A stretch of 64,000 nt of DNA from JAJYKC01 sp963823105. GTDB lineage: Bacteria > Acidobacteriota > Terriglobia > Bryobacterales > Bryobacteraceae. The notes under the pieces are model-generated. The model saw nothing but the letters and a program-made list of their open reading frames with translations, made no database searches and was not told the origin of the DNA. A program made the position numbers and the translations under genes. The stretch covers positions 496,001-560,000 of the forward strand of contig CAWGKC010000009.1 in NCBI GenBank assembly GCA_963823105.1, read 5' to 3'. This document shows, piece after piece, positions 52,972 through 62,334 of the stretch (the first letter of the stretch is position 1; each line of letters opens with the position of its first letter).

Positions 52972-55845
52972 GTGTTGCGTAGCTTAATCGCTTTACTATC
53001 TCTATTCGCATTCGCCGGCGCGTTGCCGGCGCAACAGACAACGGGTTCGATTCGCGGACAGGTGGCCGACGATTCCGGCGCGGTGATTCCGGGGGCGAAG
53101 ATTACGGCGGTGGGGCCGGGGGGCGTTCAGAAGACGGCGGTCGCGGGCGACGACGGCACGTATGCGTTGACCGGATTGACGCCCGGCGCCTGGAGCGTGA
53201 CGGCGGCCTCGCCGGGCTTGAAGCAGATCGCCCCGGTGAAGGTGAACGTCAGCGCCGGAACGAGCCAAAGCGCTACTTTGACGCTGACCGTCGTCTTGGA
53301 AAACCAGGAAGTAACGGTGAAGGAGAACACGGGGCCGGAGGTGAGCGTGAGTCCGGAGAACAACGCCGGCTCGATTGAATTGAAGGGGACCGATTTGCAG
53401 GCGCTGTCGGACGACCCGGACGAGTTGGCGGACGATTTGCAGGCGTTGGCGGGACCGTCGGCGGGTCCGGACGGAGGGCAGATCTTCATCGACGGATTCA
53501 CGGGCGGGCAATTGCCGCCGAAGGATTCGATCCGCGAGATTCGCATCAACCAGAATCCGTTTTCCTCCGAATACGACAAGCTGGGCTACGGGCGCATCGA
53601 GATTTTCACTAAGCCTGGCACCGATCAATGGCACGGCCAGGGATTCCTGAACGCGAGCGACATCGCCTTCGACGCGCGCAATCCTTATTCGGCGACGGAG
53701 CCGAGTTTCCAGTCCCAGCAATTCGGCGGGAACGTGTCCGGATCGCTGAGCAAGAAAACGTCGTTTTTTCTCGACGTGCAACGGCGGAACATCGACGACG
53801 CGGCGGTGGTGAACGCCATCGTGCTGAGCCCCTCGCTCACGCCGACGCCGTTCAATCAAACGCTGCCGACGCCGCAGCGGCGGACGGAGATCAGCCCGCG
53901 CATCGATTACCAGCTTTCGCCGAACAACACGCTGATGTTCCGGTACAGCTACGAGCGCAACGACGCGCAGAATAGTGGAGTGAACGGATTCAGTCTGCCG
54001 TCGCAGGCGTTCTCGAATCTGAACACCGAGAACCGGGTGCAAGTGACCGACACGATCGTGCTGAACCCGAAGACGATCAATGAGACGCGCTTCCAATATC
54101 TGCACGACCAGATTGGGGAGAACGTGACGAATAACACCCCGACGCTGAATGTGGTGGGCGCGTTCACTTCCGGCGGGTCTCCGGTGGGTGCTTCGTCGGA
54201 TTTGCAGAATCATTGGGAATTGCAAAACTACACGAGCTATGTTTCCGGGACGCACACAATCAAGTTCGGCGGGCGCATGCGGTCGCTGACCGACGATAAT
54301 ATCTCGCGCAATGGGTATAACGGCACGTTCACGTTCAGCTCTATCGGGCGCTATCAACAGACACTGTTGCTGGAACAGCAGGGGCTTTCGGCGGAGGCGA
54401 TTCAGCAGGCGGGGTTTGGGCCGTCGCAGTTCACGATGAACGCGGGCATTCCGCAATCGAGCGTCTTCTACATCGACGCGGGACTATTTGTTCAGGACGA
54501 TTGGCGGTTGCGTCCGAATTTGACGTTGAGCATGGGCCTGCGCTATGAGATCCAGAACAATATCGGCGACACGCACGATTGGGCGCCGCGGTTCGGGTTC
54601 GCCTGGGCGCCGGGCCAGAGCAAAGGAGGCGGGCGGCCGAAGACGGTGATCCGGGGAGGGTTCGGCATTTTCTATACGCGCTTCGACGAGAGCTACACGC
54701 TGCAGGCGGAGCGGTACAACGGCATCGCGCAGCAGCAATACATCGTCAATTATCCGACGTTCTTTCCGAACATTCCTCCCATCAGCCAGCTTCCCCTCGT
54801 CAACAATCAGAATATCGACACGGTGGCGAACAATTTGCAGTCGCCCTATATCATGCAAAGCGCCATCACCGTGGAACGGCAGCTTCCGCTGAACACGACG
54901 TTGTCGGCGACCTTCACCGATTCCCATGGACTGCACCTGCTGCGCTCGCGCGACATCAACGCGCCGCTGCCGGGCACCTTCGTTCCCGGCGTGGCCGATA
55001 GCGGCGTGTATCCGTTTGGAGGATACGGCCAGATCAACCAGTTTGAATCGGCCGGCCTGCTGAACCAGGAGCAGATCATGGTGAATTTCAACAGCCGGAT
55101 CAACAGCAACGTTTTTCTTTTTGGCGGCTACTCTTATAACAACGCCAATAGCAATACGGACGGCGCCGGGACGTTTCCGAACAACACTTACAATTTGCAG
55201 AGCGAATACGGGCCGGCGGGGATCGACATCCACCATCGGGTGTTCTTCGGCGGGTCGGTGAACACGAAGTGGAACGTGCGCTTCAGCCCGTTCATTATTT
55301 ACCACTCCAGCCAGCCGTTCGATATTATTCTGGGCCGCGATTTATACGGCGACGGATATCTGAACACGGCGCGGCCGGCGTTCGCGGGCACGCAGACCGG
55401 CCCGAATATCGTCGATACGCCTTATGGCGCGTTCAATCTCGCGCCGGGGCCGAACGACCAGATTATTCCGCGTAACTACGGCAATGGTCCCGCTTATTTC
55501 ACGTTGAACATGCGCTTAAGCAAGACGTTTGGCTTCGGGGGCGAGCGCGCCACGGGGGGCAGCGGAGGCGGCGGTGGAGGGGGCGGCGGCGGAGGGCACG
55601 ACCACGGCGGCGGCCCGATGGGCGGAGGGATGCGGGGGATGTTCGGCGACGTGGCGACGGGCCGGAAGTACAACGTGACCGTGGGCGTGCAGGCGCGCAA
55701 CCTGTTGAACAGCGTGAATCCGGGACAGCCCGTGGCGATTCTTACGTCGCCGGTTTTTGGCCAGTCCATCTCGTCGGCGGGCGGATTCGGGGCCACCAAC
55801 GCCATCAACCGGCGCATCGAGTTTCAGATCCGGTTTTTGTTCTGA
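52972..55845 (+). CDS. TonB-dependent receptor, Oar-like, with carboxypeptidase-regulatory domain
   Basis: The 957-residue outer-membrane protein starts at GTG with GGAG upstream. It has a signal peptide, an Ig-like carboxypeptidase-regulatory domain (residues about 22-110: TGSIRGQVADDSGAVIPGAK, GTYALTGLTPGAWSVTAASP), a plug with IFIDGFTGGQLPPKDSIREI, then a beta barrel ending with aromatic F (RRIEFQIRFLF). A long Gly/His-rich stretch (GGGGGGGGGGGHDHGGGPMG) interrupts the barrel near residues 860-890. Its cargo is unknown; Oar-type receptors may import large organic matter. It is probably co-transcribed with the DUF5666 gene. Confidence 0.92.
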   Translation: MLRSLIALLSLFAFAGALPAQQTTGSIRGQVADDSGAVIPGAKITAVGPGGVQKTAVAGDDGTYALTGLTPGAWSVTAASPGLKQIAPVKVNVSAGTSQSATLTLTVVLENQEVTVKENTGPEVSVSPENNAGSIELKGTDLQALSDDPDELADDLQALAGPSAGPDGGQIFIDGFTGGQLPPKDSIREIRINQNPFSSEYDKLGYGRIEIFTKPGTDQWHGQGFLNASDIAFDARNPYSATEPSFQSQQFGGNVSGSLSKKTSFFLDVQRRNIDDAAVVNAIVLSPSLTPTPFNQTLPTPQRRTEISPRIDYQLSPNNTLMFRYSYERNDAQNSGVNGFSLPSQAFSNLNTENRVQVTDTIVLNPKTINETRFQYLHDQIGENVTNNTPTLNVVGAFTSGGSPVGASSDLQNHWELQNYTSYVSGTHTIKFGGRMRSLTDDNISRNGYNGTFTFSSIGRYQQTLLLEQQGLSAEAIQQAGFGPSQFTMNAGIPQSSVFYIDAGLFVQDDWRLRPNLTLSMGLRYEIQNNIGDTHDWAPRFGFAWAPGQSKGGGRPKTVIRGGFGIFYTRFDESYTLQAERYNGIAQQQYIVNYPTFFPNIPPISQLPLVNNQNIDTVANNLQSPYIMQSAITVERQLPLNTTLSATFTDSHGLHLLRSRDINAPLPGTFVPGVADSGVYPFGGYGQINQFESAGLLNQEQIMVNFNSRINSNVFLFGGYSYNNANSNTDGAGTFPNNTYNLQSEYGPAGIDIHHRVFFGGSVNTKWNVRFSPFIIYHSSQPFDIILGRDLYGDGYLNTARPAFAGTQTGPNIVDTPYGAFNLAPGPNDQIIPRNYGNGPAYFTLNMRLSKTFGFGGERATGGSGGGGGGGGGGGHDHGGGPMGGGMRGMFGDVATGRKYNVTVGVQARNLLNSVNPGQPVAILTSPVFGQSISSAGGFGATNAINRRIEFQIRFLF

Positions 55846-55887
55846 GCGGGAACGGGGCGCGGGGCCGCTTCGCTACAATAATGCGGA

Positions 55888-57069
55888 ATGGCCCTTGTTT
55901 CAACGGCCTCGCCGGGCGTGCGTTCGATCGACGGCTGGCGGGACGAGTTTCCGATTCTTGAGAAGTCGCTTTACATGATCAGCCACTCGCTGGGCGCGAT
56001 GCCGCGGCGGGTGCGGGAGCGGTTGAACGAATTCGCCGACGCCTGGGACACGCGCGGGATTCGGGCATGGGAAGAGGGATGGTGGGAGATGCCCATCCGC
56101 GTGGGGGATCTGATTGGCGGGATCCTCGGGGCGGGGGCGGGCGAAGTGACGATGCATCAGAACGTCTCGGTGGCGCAGGCGATCGCCGGGTCGTGCCTGG
56201 ACTGGCCGGCGGCGCGGAATCGATTGGTGACCGACAGCCTGAACTTCACGACGAATCTTTATCAATTCCACGGGATGGAATCGCGCGGAGCGCAGGTGGT
56301 GACGGTGCCATCGGAGGACGGGATCGGCGTGCCGCTGGAAAGGCTGCTGGAGGCGATCGACGAGCGGACGCGGCTGGTGGCGGTTTCGCATATTCTGTTT
56401 CGCAGCTCGTTCGTGCAGGATCTGGCGGCGATCTCGGCGCGGGCGCACGGCGTGGGCGCTCTGATTGTGGCGGACCTGTATCAATCGGCGGGGGTTTATC
56501 CGGTCAACGTGCGGGAACTGGATCTCGATTTCGCCACGGGAGGGTCGGTGAAGTGGCTATGTGGGGGGCCGGGAGCGGGGTATCTTTACGTCCGGCGCGA
56601 TCTTTGGCCGGAGATGAAGCCACGGCTGACGGGGTGGGCGGCGCACGAGCGGCCGTTCGCTTTCGAGCCGGGGCCGATCGAGTACGCGGAGGACGCGCAC
56701 CGGTTTCTCAACGGCACGCCGAACATTCCGGCGCTGTATGCGGCGATGTCGGGGTATGAGATTGTGGCGGAGGTGGGGGTGGAGAAGATTCGGGCGAAGT
56801 CGGTGCGGCAGACTTCGCGGCTGATCGAGCGGGCGTTGGAGGCGGGATTTACGGTGCGCTCGCCGCTGGATGCGAGCCGGCGCGGCGGGGTGGTGATTTT
56901 GGACATTCCGAACGGCGAGTGGGTGACGAGGGAACTGGCGCGGCGGGATGTGCTGGTCGATTACCGGCCAGGGGCGGGGATTCGCGTGGCGCCGCATTTT
57001 TATACGAGCGACGAGGAAGTGGACCGGGTGATCGAGGAGATCGGGCGCTGCGGCGGGTGCAAGGCGTAA
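55888..57069 (+). CDS. Class V aminotransferase-fold enzyme, kynureninase-like
   Basis: The 393-residue PLP enzyme starts MALVSTASPGVRSIDGWRDE. The cofactor lysine lies in GGSVKWLCGGPGAGYLYVRR with the G-x-G-AGYLYVR pattern seen in kynureninase, and AVSHILFRSSFVQDLAAISA and ADLYQSAGVYPVNV contain the PLP-binding Asp context. Kynureninase cleaves kynurenine in tryptophan breakdown; related class V enzymes include cysteine desulfurases and isopenicillin N epimerase, so the substrate is not certain. It overlaps the APS kinase start (TAATG), showing coupling to that gene. Confidence 0.78.
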   Translation: MALVSTASPGVRSIDGWRDEFPILEKSLYMISHSLGAMPRRVRERLNEFADAWDTRGIRAWEEGWWEMPIRVGDLIGGILGAGAGEVTMHQNVSVAQAIAGSCLDWPAARNRLVTDSLNFTTNLYQFHGMESRGAQVVTVPSEDGIGVPLERLLEAIDERTRLVAVSHILFRSSFVQDLAAISARAHGVGALIVADLYQSAGVYPVNVRELDLDFATGGSVKWLCGGPGAGYLYVRRDLWPEMKPRLTGWAAHERPFAFEPGPIEYAEDAHRFLNGTPNIPALYAAMSGYEIVAEVGVEKIRAKSVRQTSRLIERALEAGFTVRSPLDASRRGGVVILDIPNGEWVTRELARRDVLVDYRPGAGIRVAPHFYTSDEEVDRVIEEIGRCGGCKA

Positions 57070-58229
57070 TGCCCATGGTGGCTTCGGCGGAACGGGCGGC
57101 GGAACTGAAAGAGCGGTCGCGCGATTGGCCGTCGATGGTGCTGTGCGAAGAGGAATTGTGCGCGCTGGAATTAATGCTGACCGGAGCGGTTGCGGATGGA
57201 TCGGTGGCCTTAGCGGGTGGCGCGCCGGCGGCGCTGCGAGATCCGGAGGGCAATTTGCTGGCGGTTCGGACGCCGGAGGGCGATGTGGAAGGCCTGCGGC
57301 TTCCACTTCATTACGACAACCTGGATTTGCGGTTGACGCCGGCGGGATTTGCGGATGGCGTTTCGAGAGCGGCGGTGTTTGCCAGGCGGCCGATGACGGC
57401 GGCGCAGGTGGAGCGTTTGCGCGGGACGGCGCTGGCGATTTTCCTTGCCGCGGACGGCATCGATCCGTTCACGCTGGCGCGATGCTGGCGGGCCATGTTG
57501 TCGCGTTTTCCCCACGGGTCCGCGCGTCTGGTTGCGCTGCCGGCGGGGGCCGCGGCGCATGCGCCGTGGTTTGAAGAGATCGCGCGCAATTACGGCTGCG
57601 GCCGCGTGATTCCGTTCGACGAGACGCCGGGCGAATATTTTCCCGAAGTGTCGCGCGAGTTGGAGGCGCGGTATCCTCCGCGTTCGCGGCGCGGTTTTAC
57701 GGTGTTCTTCACGGGACTTTCGGGGTCGGGAAAATCCACCATCGCTAATATCCTTCGCGTCAAGATACTTGAGCGCGGAGGGAGAACGGTGACGATGCTC
57801 GACGGCGATCTGGTGCGGCGGATGCTGTCGTCGGAGCTGAATTTTTCGCCGGAGCACCGGGATTTGAATATCCGGCGCATCGGGTACGTCGCCTCCGAAA
57901 TCACGAAGGCGGGCGGCATCGCCATTTGCGCGCCGATCGCTCCTTACGCGCGGGTGCGGCGCGAAGCGCGGCAGATGGTGGAGGCGAACGGAGGGTTCGT
58001 CCTGGTGCATGTGGCGACGCCGATCGAGGTGTGCGAAGGGCGCGACGTGAAGGGTCTATACGCCAAAGCCCGCGCCGGATTGATCGGGCAGTTCACGGGC
58101 GTCTCCGATCCGTACGAAATACCGGACGACGCGGAATTGCGCATCGACACGGCGGGGGCGGCGCCGGAGGAATCGGCGGCCGCGGTTCTGCGATTCCTCG
58201 AAAAAGAAGGGTATCTGGCCGGGGAATAA
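57069..58229 (+). CDS. APS kinase with degenerate ATP-sulfurylase-like N-terminus
   Basis: The C-terminal half (residues about 215-386) is a complete adenylylsulfate kinase: FFTGLSGSGKSTIANILRVK with P-loop GLSGSGKS, then LDGDLVRRMLSSELNFSPEH and KGLYAKARAGLIGQFTGVSD. It makes PAPS for sulfate assimilation. The N-terminal 200 residues resemble an ATP-sulfurylase PUA/catalytic region (LRLPLHYDNLDLRLTPAGFA) but lack the QTRNP-HRAH catalytic motif, replaced by FARRPMTAAQVERLR. Complete fused enzymes are about 560 residues, so this is a shortened, degenerate fusion. It follows the PLP enzyme gene with overlapping stop and start. Confidence 0.82.
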   Translation: MPMVASAERAAELKERSRDWPSMVLCEEELCALELMLTGAVADGSVALAGGAPAALRDPEGNLLAVRTPEGDVEGLRLPLHYDNLDLRLTPAGFADGVSRAAVFARRPMTAAQVERLRGTALAIFLAADGIDPFTLARCWRAMLSRFPHGSARLVALPAGAAAHAPWFEEIARNYGCGRVIPFDETPGEYFPEVSRELEARYPPRSRRGFTVFFTGLSGSGKSTIANILRVKILERGGRTVTMLDGDLVRRMLSSELNFSPEHRDLNIRRIGYVASEITKAGGIAICAPIAPYARVRREARQMVEANGGFVLVHVATPIEVCEGRDVKGLYAKARAGLIGQFTGVSDPYEIPDDAELRIDTAGAAPEESAAAVLRFLEKEGYLAGE

Positions 58230-58273
58230 AACGGTTGCTCCGGGCGATGAATCGGAGGAGGATGGAAGACGCG

Positions 58274-58978
58274 ATGAAACGGCTGGAAGCGAAACATCCG
58301 CTGGCGATCCGCTGGTTTCACTGGATCAATTTTCCGGTGCTAGCGCTGATGATTTGGAGCGGGCTGCTGATTTACTGGGCCAACGACGAATACCGGGTGG
58401 GCTGGGGCGGCTGGACGCTCGTTCATTTTTTTCCGGATGGCGTGTACGATTCGCTGGGGCTTGGCCATCGGCTGGCGGAAGGGATGGCGTGGCACTTCGT
58501 GTTCCTCTGGCTGTTCACCGTCAATGGCTTTTTGTACGTGACGTACACGCTGATTTCCGGCGAGTGGCGCTATCTGGTTCCGAATCGCGCGTCGCTGCGG
58601 GAGGCGATTCAGGTGACGCTGCACGATTTGGGATTGCGCAAGGAGCCTCCGCCGCGGCGAAAGTTCAACGGCGCGCAGCAGTTTGCCTACACCGGAATCG
58701 TGCTGATGGGTTTCGGCTCGCTGGTGACGGGGTTGGCGATTTGGAAGTCCGTTCAATTCGGCTGGTTGACGGCGCTGCTTGGCGGTTATAAAATGGCGCG
58801 CATAGAGCATTTCCTGCTCACGCTAGGATATTGCGGTTTCTTTTTAGTACACATCGCGCAGGTGATTCGCGCCGGCTGGAATAACTTCCGGGCGATGGTG
58901 ATTGGCTACGAAGTGGCCCCTGCCGGCGCCGGAGAAGGCGAGGACCTGGCGGATGGATCCAGAAATAACGATCTCTGA
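58274..58978 (+). CDS. Cytochrome b561-type membrane protein
   Basis: The 234-residue protein has four membrane helices. Heme-binding histidines are placed as in cytochrome b561/Ni-hydrogenase b domains: FHWINFPVLALMIWSGLLIY, GMAWHFVFLWLFTVNGFLYV, then MARIEHFLLTLGYCGFFLVH. It likely passes quinol electrons to the molybdoenzyme encoded next, whose start it overlaps by 26 bases. Upstream ATGs at 58247 and 58262 are also possible; I chose this one because it best fits the N-terminus of the family. Confidence 0.85.
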   Translation: MKRLEAKHPLAIRWFHWINFPVLALMIWSGLLIYWANDEYRVGWGGWTLVHFFPDGVYDSLGLGHRLAEGMAWHFVFLWLFTVNGFLYVTYTLISGEWRYLVPNRASLREAIQVTLHDLGLRKEPPPRRKFNGAQQFAYTGIVLMGFGSLVTGLAIWKSVQFGWLTALLGGYKMARIEHFLLTLGYCGFFLVHIAQVIRAGWNNFRAMVIGYEVAPAGAGEGEDLADGSRNNDL

Positions 58979-59762
58979 CGAAGAGCGGGCGGCGAACGCG
59001 GCGGCCGCGCAGGCGCGCGCCGAAGAGATATTGCAAACGGAGTTGCGGCGGAGAAGCCGGCGCGGTTTTGTGGCGTTCGGCCTGGCCGCGGCGGCGGGTT
59101 TGGGAGGATGGGAGTGGCTGCGCACGCGGCGCGGGGGCGATGGTGTTCCGTGGCCGTTGAGGCGGGGCCTGGAGATCGACGAAAAACTGAGCCGGCGCTA
59201 CTTTCGCGAGACGCGGTTGGCGCGCGAGTTTCCCCGAGGCGCGGCCGAGGACGTGAAGGTGAACGGCGACATCGGCGTGGACGACGACGATTTCGATCCG
59301 ACGCAATGGAAATTGACGGCGGACGGGATCGCCGGCCACGATGGGCCGCTGACGATGAGCCTGGCGGAGATCCGGGCGCTTCCGCGATTCGAGATGACGA
59401 CGGAGTTTAAGTGCATCGAAGGCTGGAGCAAGGTGGTGCATTGGGCGGGCGCGCGGATGGCGGATTTCGTGGCGAAGTATCCGCCACGGAACGCCGGCGA
59501 CGGATATGTGGCGCTGGAGACGCCGGACGCGGCCTATTATGTCGGCATCGACATGGCCAGCGCCGTGCATCCGCAATCGATGCTCTGTTACGAGATGAAC
59601 GGCGCTCCGCTGGAGGTGGACCACGGCGCTCCGCTGCGGCTGGTGATTCCGCTGAAATATGGGATCAAGAATTTGAAGCGCATCGGGCGGCTGAGCTTTA
59701 CGAGCGAGCGCCCGAAAGATTATTGGGCCGAGCGCGGCTACGACTGGTACGCTGGATTTTGA
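58953..59762 (+). CDS. Molybdopterin-dependent oxidoreductase (MsrP/SuoX family)
   Basis: The 269-residue protein has a membrane/twin-arginine-like start (LRRRSRRGFVAFGLAAAAGL) and the sulfite-oxidase fold. The molybdenum-ligand cysteine lies in TTEFKCIEGWSKVVHWAGAR. The ending RPKDYWAERGYDWYAGF is common in bacterial YedY/MsrP-type proteins. With the cytochrome b before it and MsrB after it, repair of periplasmic methionine sulfoxide is the best guess, while sulfite oxidation is the alternative. It starts inside the cytochrome b gene. Confidence 0.85.
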   Translation: MDPEITISDEERAANAAAAQARAEEILQTELRRRSRRGFVAFGLAAAAGLGGWEWLRTRRGGDGVPWPLRRGLEIDEKLSRRYFRETRLAREFPRGAAEDVKVNGDIGVDDDDFDPTQWKLTADGIAGHDGPLTMSLAEIRALPRFEMTTEFKCIEGWSKVVHWAGARMADFVAKYPPRNAGDGYVALETPDAAYYVGIDMASAVHPQSMLCYEMNGAPLEVDHGAPLRLVIPLKYGIKNLKRIGRLSFTSERPKDYWAERGYDWYAGF

Positions 59763-59770
59763 AGGTGGTT

Positions 59771-60355
59771 GTGAAGACATTGCTCGATTCGGGTGTTACC
59801 CGCCGCGCGTTTTTCTTTATGCCGTTCGCTTTCGCGGGCCTGGTGGCGGTTTCCTCGCACAAGGACGGGCCGTTGCGCGACGCCGCCGAACAGGGGAGCG
59901 GGGCGGAGGTGGAGATCGTGCTGTTCGACGACAAAGGGCGGCGATTATCGAAGACGCGGGTGCGCAAGCTGGTTCAAACCGAGAGCGAGTGGAGGAAGCG
60001 GCTAACGCCGGCGCAGTTCGCGGTGACGAGGAAACAAGGCACGGAGTATTCCTATAGCGGGGCTTATTGGAAGACGCACGATGCGGGATTGTACCGCTGC
60101 GTGTGCTGCGGCAACGCGGTTTTCCGGTCGGCGGAGAAATTCGATTCCGGCACGGGATGGCCGAGCTTCTGGGCGCCGATCGCGGCGGAAAACATCGCCG
60201 TCGAAAATGACACCAGCCTGTTAATGGAGCGCACGGAGGTCCATTGCGCGAAGTGCGACGGGCATCTGGGCCATGTGTTCAACGACGGGCCCGAACCGAC
60301 CGGGCTGCGCTATTGCATCAACTCGGCCGCGTTAAAATTTATTCCGGCCGCATAA
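59771..60355 (+). CDS. msrB: Peptide-methionine (R)-S-oxide reductase MsrB, exported
   Basis: The 194-residue enzyme reduces the R form of methionine sulfoxide. It begins with an export-like region (VTRRAFFFMPFAFAGLVAVS). The MsrB domain has zinc cysteines CVCCG and CAKCDG, the substrate motif FDSGTGWPSFWAPI and the catalytic cysteine in LRYCINSAALKF. The GTG start has an AAGG seven bases upstream. The N-terminal signal is unusual for MsrB and fits an envelope role beside the molybdoenzyme. Confidence 0.92.
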   Translation: MKTLLDSGVTRRAFFFMPFAFAGLVAVSSHKDGPLRDAAEQGSGAEVEIVLFDDKGRRLSKTRVRKLVQTESEWRKRLTPAQFAVTRKQGTEYSYSGAYWKTHDAGLYRCVCCGNAVFRSAEKFDSGTGWPSFWAPIAAENIAVENDTSLLMERTEVHCAKCDGHLGHVFNDGPEPTGLRYCINSAALKFIPAA

Positions 60356-60399
60356 CTTTTTCTCTTTCGTCCCGAATATTCAGGCGGAGAGAGAAAATC

Positions 60400-60975
60400 A
60401 TGACCCATCCCGGCGTTTTGACTTTTGAGCGGGCACCCGCGCGGCCCCGGCTTTTGCTGGTGCCGCCGTCGCGGCAGGCGCGGTTCGAGGCGGAGGCGAT
60501 GCCGCAGCGCCCGGCGATCGAGCGCGCGGCCCGAGCGCTGTTGCGCAACGCCGCCGAAGCGGAAGAACTGGCGCAGGATGTTTTTTTTCACGCCTGGCGC
60601 TCGTTCGACCGGTTCGAGCCGGGAACCAATTGCCGCGCGTGGCTGTTTGGGATTTTGTTCCATCGTCTATATCATTACCGGCGGGAACGGGCGCGGCTGG
60701 TATTTGGGGAGTGGGTGGAGGAGGCTGCGGCGAAGAGGCCGGCGCCGGAGCCGGCGCGGGAGGGAATCGCCGACAAGCGTCTGCTGGCGGCGCTGGCGAA
60801 GCTGCCGGAGCGTTTCCGGCGCGTCCTGTTATTGGCCGACGTCGAAGAGTACTCGTATAAAGAAGTCGCGGAGAAGTTGGCGGTGCCGATCGGGACGGTG
60901 ATGTCGCGCTTGAGCCGGGCGCGCGAGCGGATGCGGCGGACGATGGAGGGATGGGGAGCGGCTACGTGCTCGTGA
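60400..60975 (+). CDS. ECF RNA polymerase sigma factor
   Basis: This is a 191-residue ECF sigma with an extended N-terminus. Region 2 is LLRNAAEAEELAQDVFFHAW, RSFDRFEPGTNCRAWLFGIL. Region 4 is LPERFRRVLLLADVEEYSYK, EVAEKLAVPIGTVMSRLSRA. GGAGAGAG upstream of the ATG supports the start. No anti-sigma gene follows: the next gene is convergent and overlaps by 14 bases. Its location after msrB suggests control by oxidative envelope stress, as inference only. Confidence 0.87.
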   Translation: MTHPGVLTFERAPARPRLLLVPPSRQARFEAEAMPQRPAIERAARALLRNAAEAEELAQDVFFHAWRSFDRFEPGTNCRAWLFGILFHRLYHYRRERARLVFGEWVEEAAAKRPAPEPAREGIADKRLLAALAKLPERFRRVLLLADVEEYSYKEVAEKLAVPIGTVMSRLSRARERMRRTMEGWGAATCS

Positions 60976-62275
60976 AGCCGGCGCGTTCGAAACCGCGTTG
61001 GGCTTCCGGGCACTTCATGAAGGTCTTCCACACGAAGCCAGTGCGGAGATTTTCGGCCATCAGCATCGTAATGCCGGTGTCGATGGCGACGACGTCGGTG
61101 TCGTACCAATTCTTGAGGGGGTTGAACGCATTCACGAATCCGTAGCGGCTCCAGACCTTCGATCCGTAGCGGCTTTGGATGTATTTGAGGACGCGCAGCG
61201 CGGCCTCGGGAAGAAACGGCAACGAGCCGGCGGGGGCGCTGGGGACGACGGTGCCGTCGATGGGTCCGATCTCGGGAGGGCCTCCCCAGACGACGTATCC
61301 ATGTTGCGAATCGGAGGCGGTGATGCCCCACAGGTCGTCGCTGTAATCGGGGAACTCGCCGGCCAGCTCGATGCAGAAGCGGCGATGGACTTCGGTGGCG
61401 ACCCGCGAGTTCTGGAAGTAATCGGCGTAGCGGTCGCGCTTGCCGCGGAAATCGAACCAGGCCTGGGAGTATTGATGGATGAAGAGCGGCGCGAACGAGC
61501 CGAGGTAACGAAAGCCCTCATATTCGAAGGTGGTGCGCTTCCAGGCGTTCCAGGTCTCGACCGGCAGAGGGTGGGAGGAAGAGCCGAGGCCGAGAAGGTA
61601 CATCATCATGTGTTCGCTGTAATAATCCCAGCGATAGGGCAGGAATCCGGCTTCGGGCGTCCAGCCGTGAGGGAGCAGGGAGGTGTCTTCGGAGAGCCAC
61701 GTCCAGTCGATGCGGTTGAAGATATCGTAGGCGAGGCGGGTGATTTCGGCGTAGCGGAAGTGTTCGCGGCAGGCGAGGACACCGCAGAGCAGGATGGCGG
61801 TGTCGACGGAGGACACCTCGGAATCCCAGGTTCGTTCGCCGGTGCGGGGGTTGGCCCAATGATAGAAAAAGCCGCGGTGGGTGGGCATGGTCTTGGAGAG
61901 GAAACGCAGGGAGACGATGGCGCGTTCGCGCGAGTCGCGCAGGGAGACCCAGCCGTTTTCCTGGGCGATGCAAAGCGCGGTAAGTCCGAAACCGGAGGCG
62001 GCGATGCTGGCCACCACGCCCGGTTCGGGTTTGCGCACGTTGCAGCGGTCTTTGACGAGGCCGGTTGTGGAATCGGCCTGTTCCCAGAAGAATCGAAAAT
62101 TCGCATGCTCCAGTTCCAGGAGGAACGCGCTGTCTTGCGGCGAGAGATTGTAGGGGGGAGAATCGGCGGACGGGGCCACTTTGAAGAGGGCCGGCGCGCC
62201 GGCGGCGAGAACCTGGGATAACAGAGTCCGGCGCGTGACTTCCGGCGTATCGGATTTTCGCTCCACCGTTCTCAA
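60962..62275 (-). CDS. Glucoamylase-family (GH144-type) exported protein
   Basis: The 437-residue protein starts with a Tat-like signal (EVTRRTLLSQVLAAGAPALF) and belongs to the bacterial glycoamylase family: ENGWVSLRDSRERAIVSLRF, WDSEVSSVDTAILLCGVLAC, FEYEGFRYLGSFAPLFIHQY and LWGITASDSQHGYVVWGGPP. Some members are endo-beta-1,2-glucanases (GH144). It may cut a beta-1,2-glucan or similar sugar in the periplasm. It is a single gene on the minus strand, overlapping the sigma gene tail. Confidence 0.83.
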   Translation of the reverse strand: MRTVERKSDTPEVTRRTLLSQVLAAGAPALFKVAPSADSPPYNLSPQDSAFLLELEHANFRFFWEQADSTTGLVKDRCNVRKPEPGVVASIAASGFGLTALCIAQENGWVSLRDSRERAIVSLRFLSKTMPTHRGFFYHWANPRTGERTWDSEVSSVDTAILLCGVLACREHFRYAEITRLAYDIFNRIDWTWLSEDTSLLPHGWTPEAGFLPYRWDYYSEHMMMYLLGLGSSSHPLPVETWNAWKRTTFEYEGFRYLGSFAPLFIHQYSQAWFDFRGKRDRYADYFQNSRVATEVHRRFCIELAGEFPDYSDDLWGITASDSQHGYVVWGGPPEIGPIDGTVVPSAPAGSLPFLPEAALRVLKYIQSRYGSKVWSRYGFVNAFNPLKNWYDTDVVAIDTGITMLMAENLRTGFVWKTFMKCPEAQRGFERAGFTST

Positions 62276-62334
62276 TTTAGACGATCGGCGAGGGTTGCGC
62301 GCGGGCTGTCATAGAATCGGACTGGGAGCGCTGG

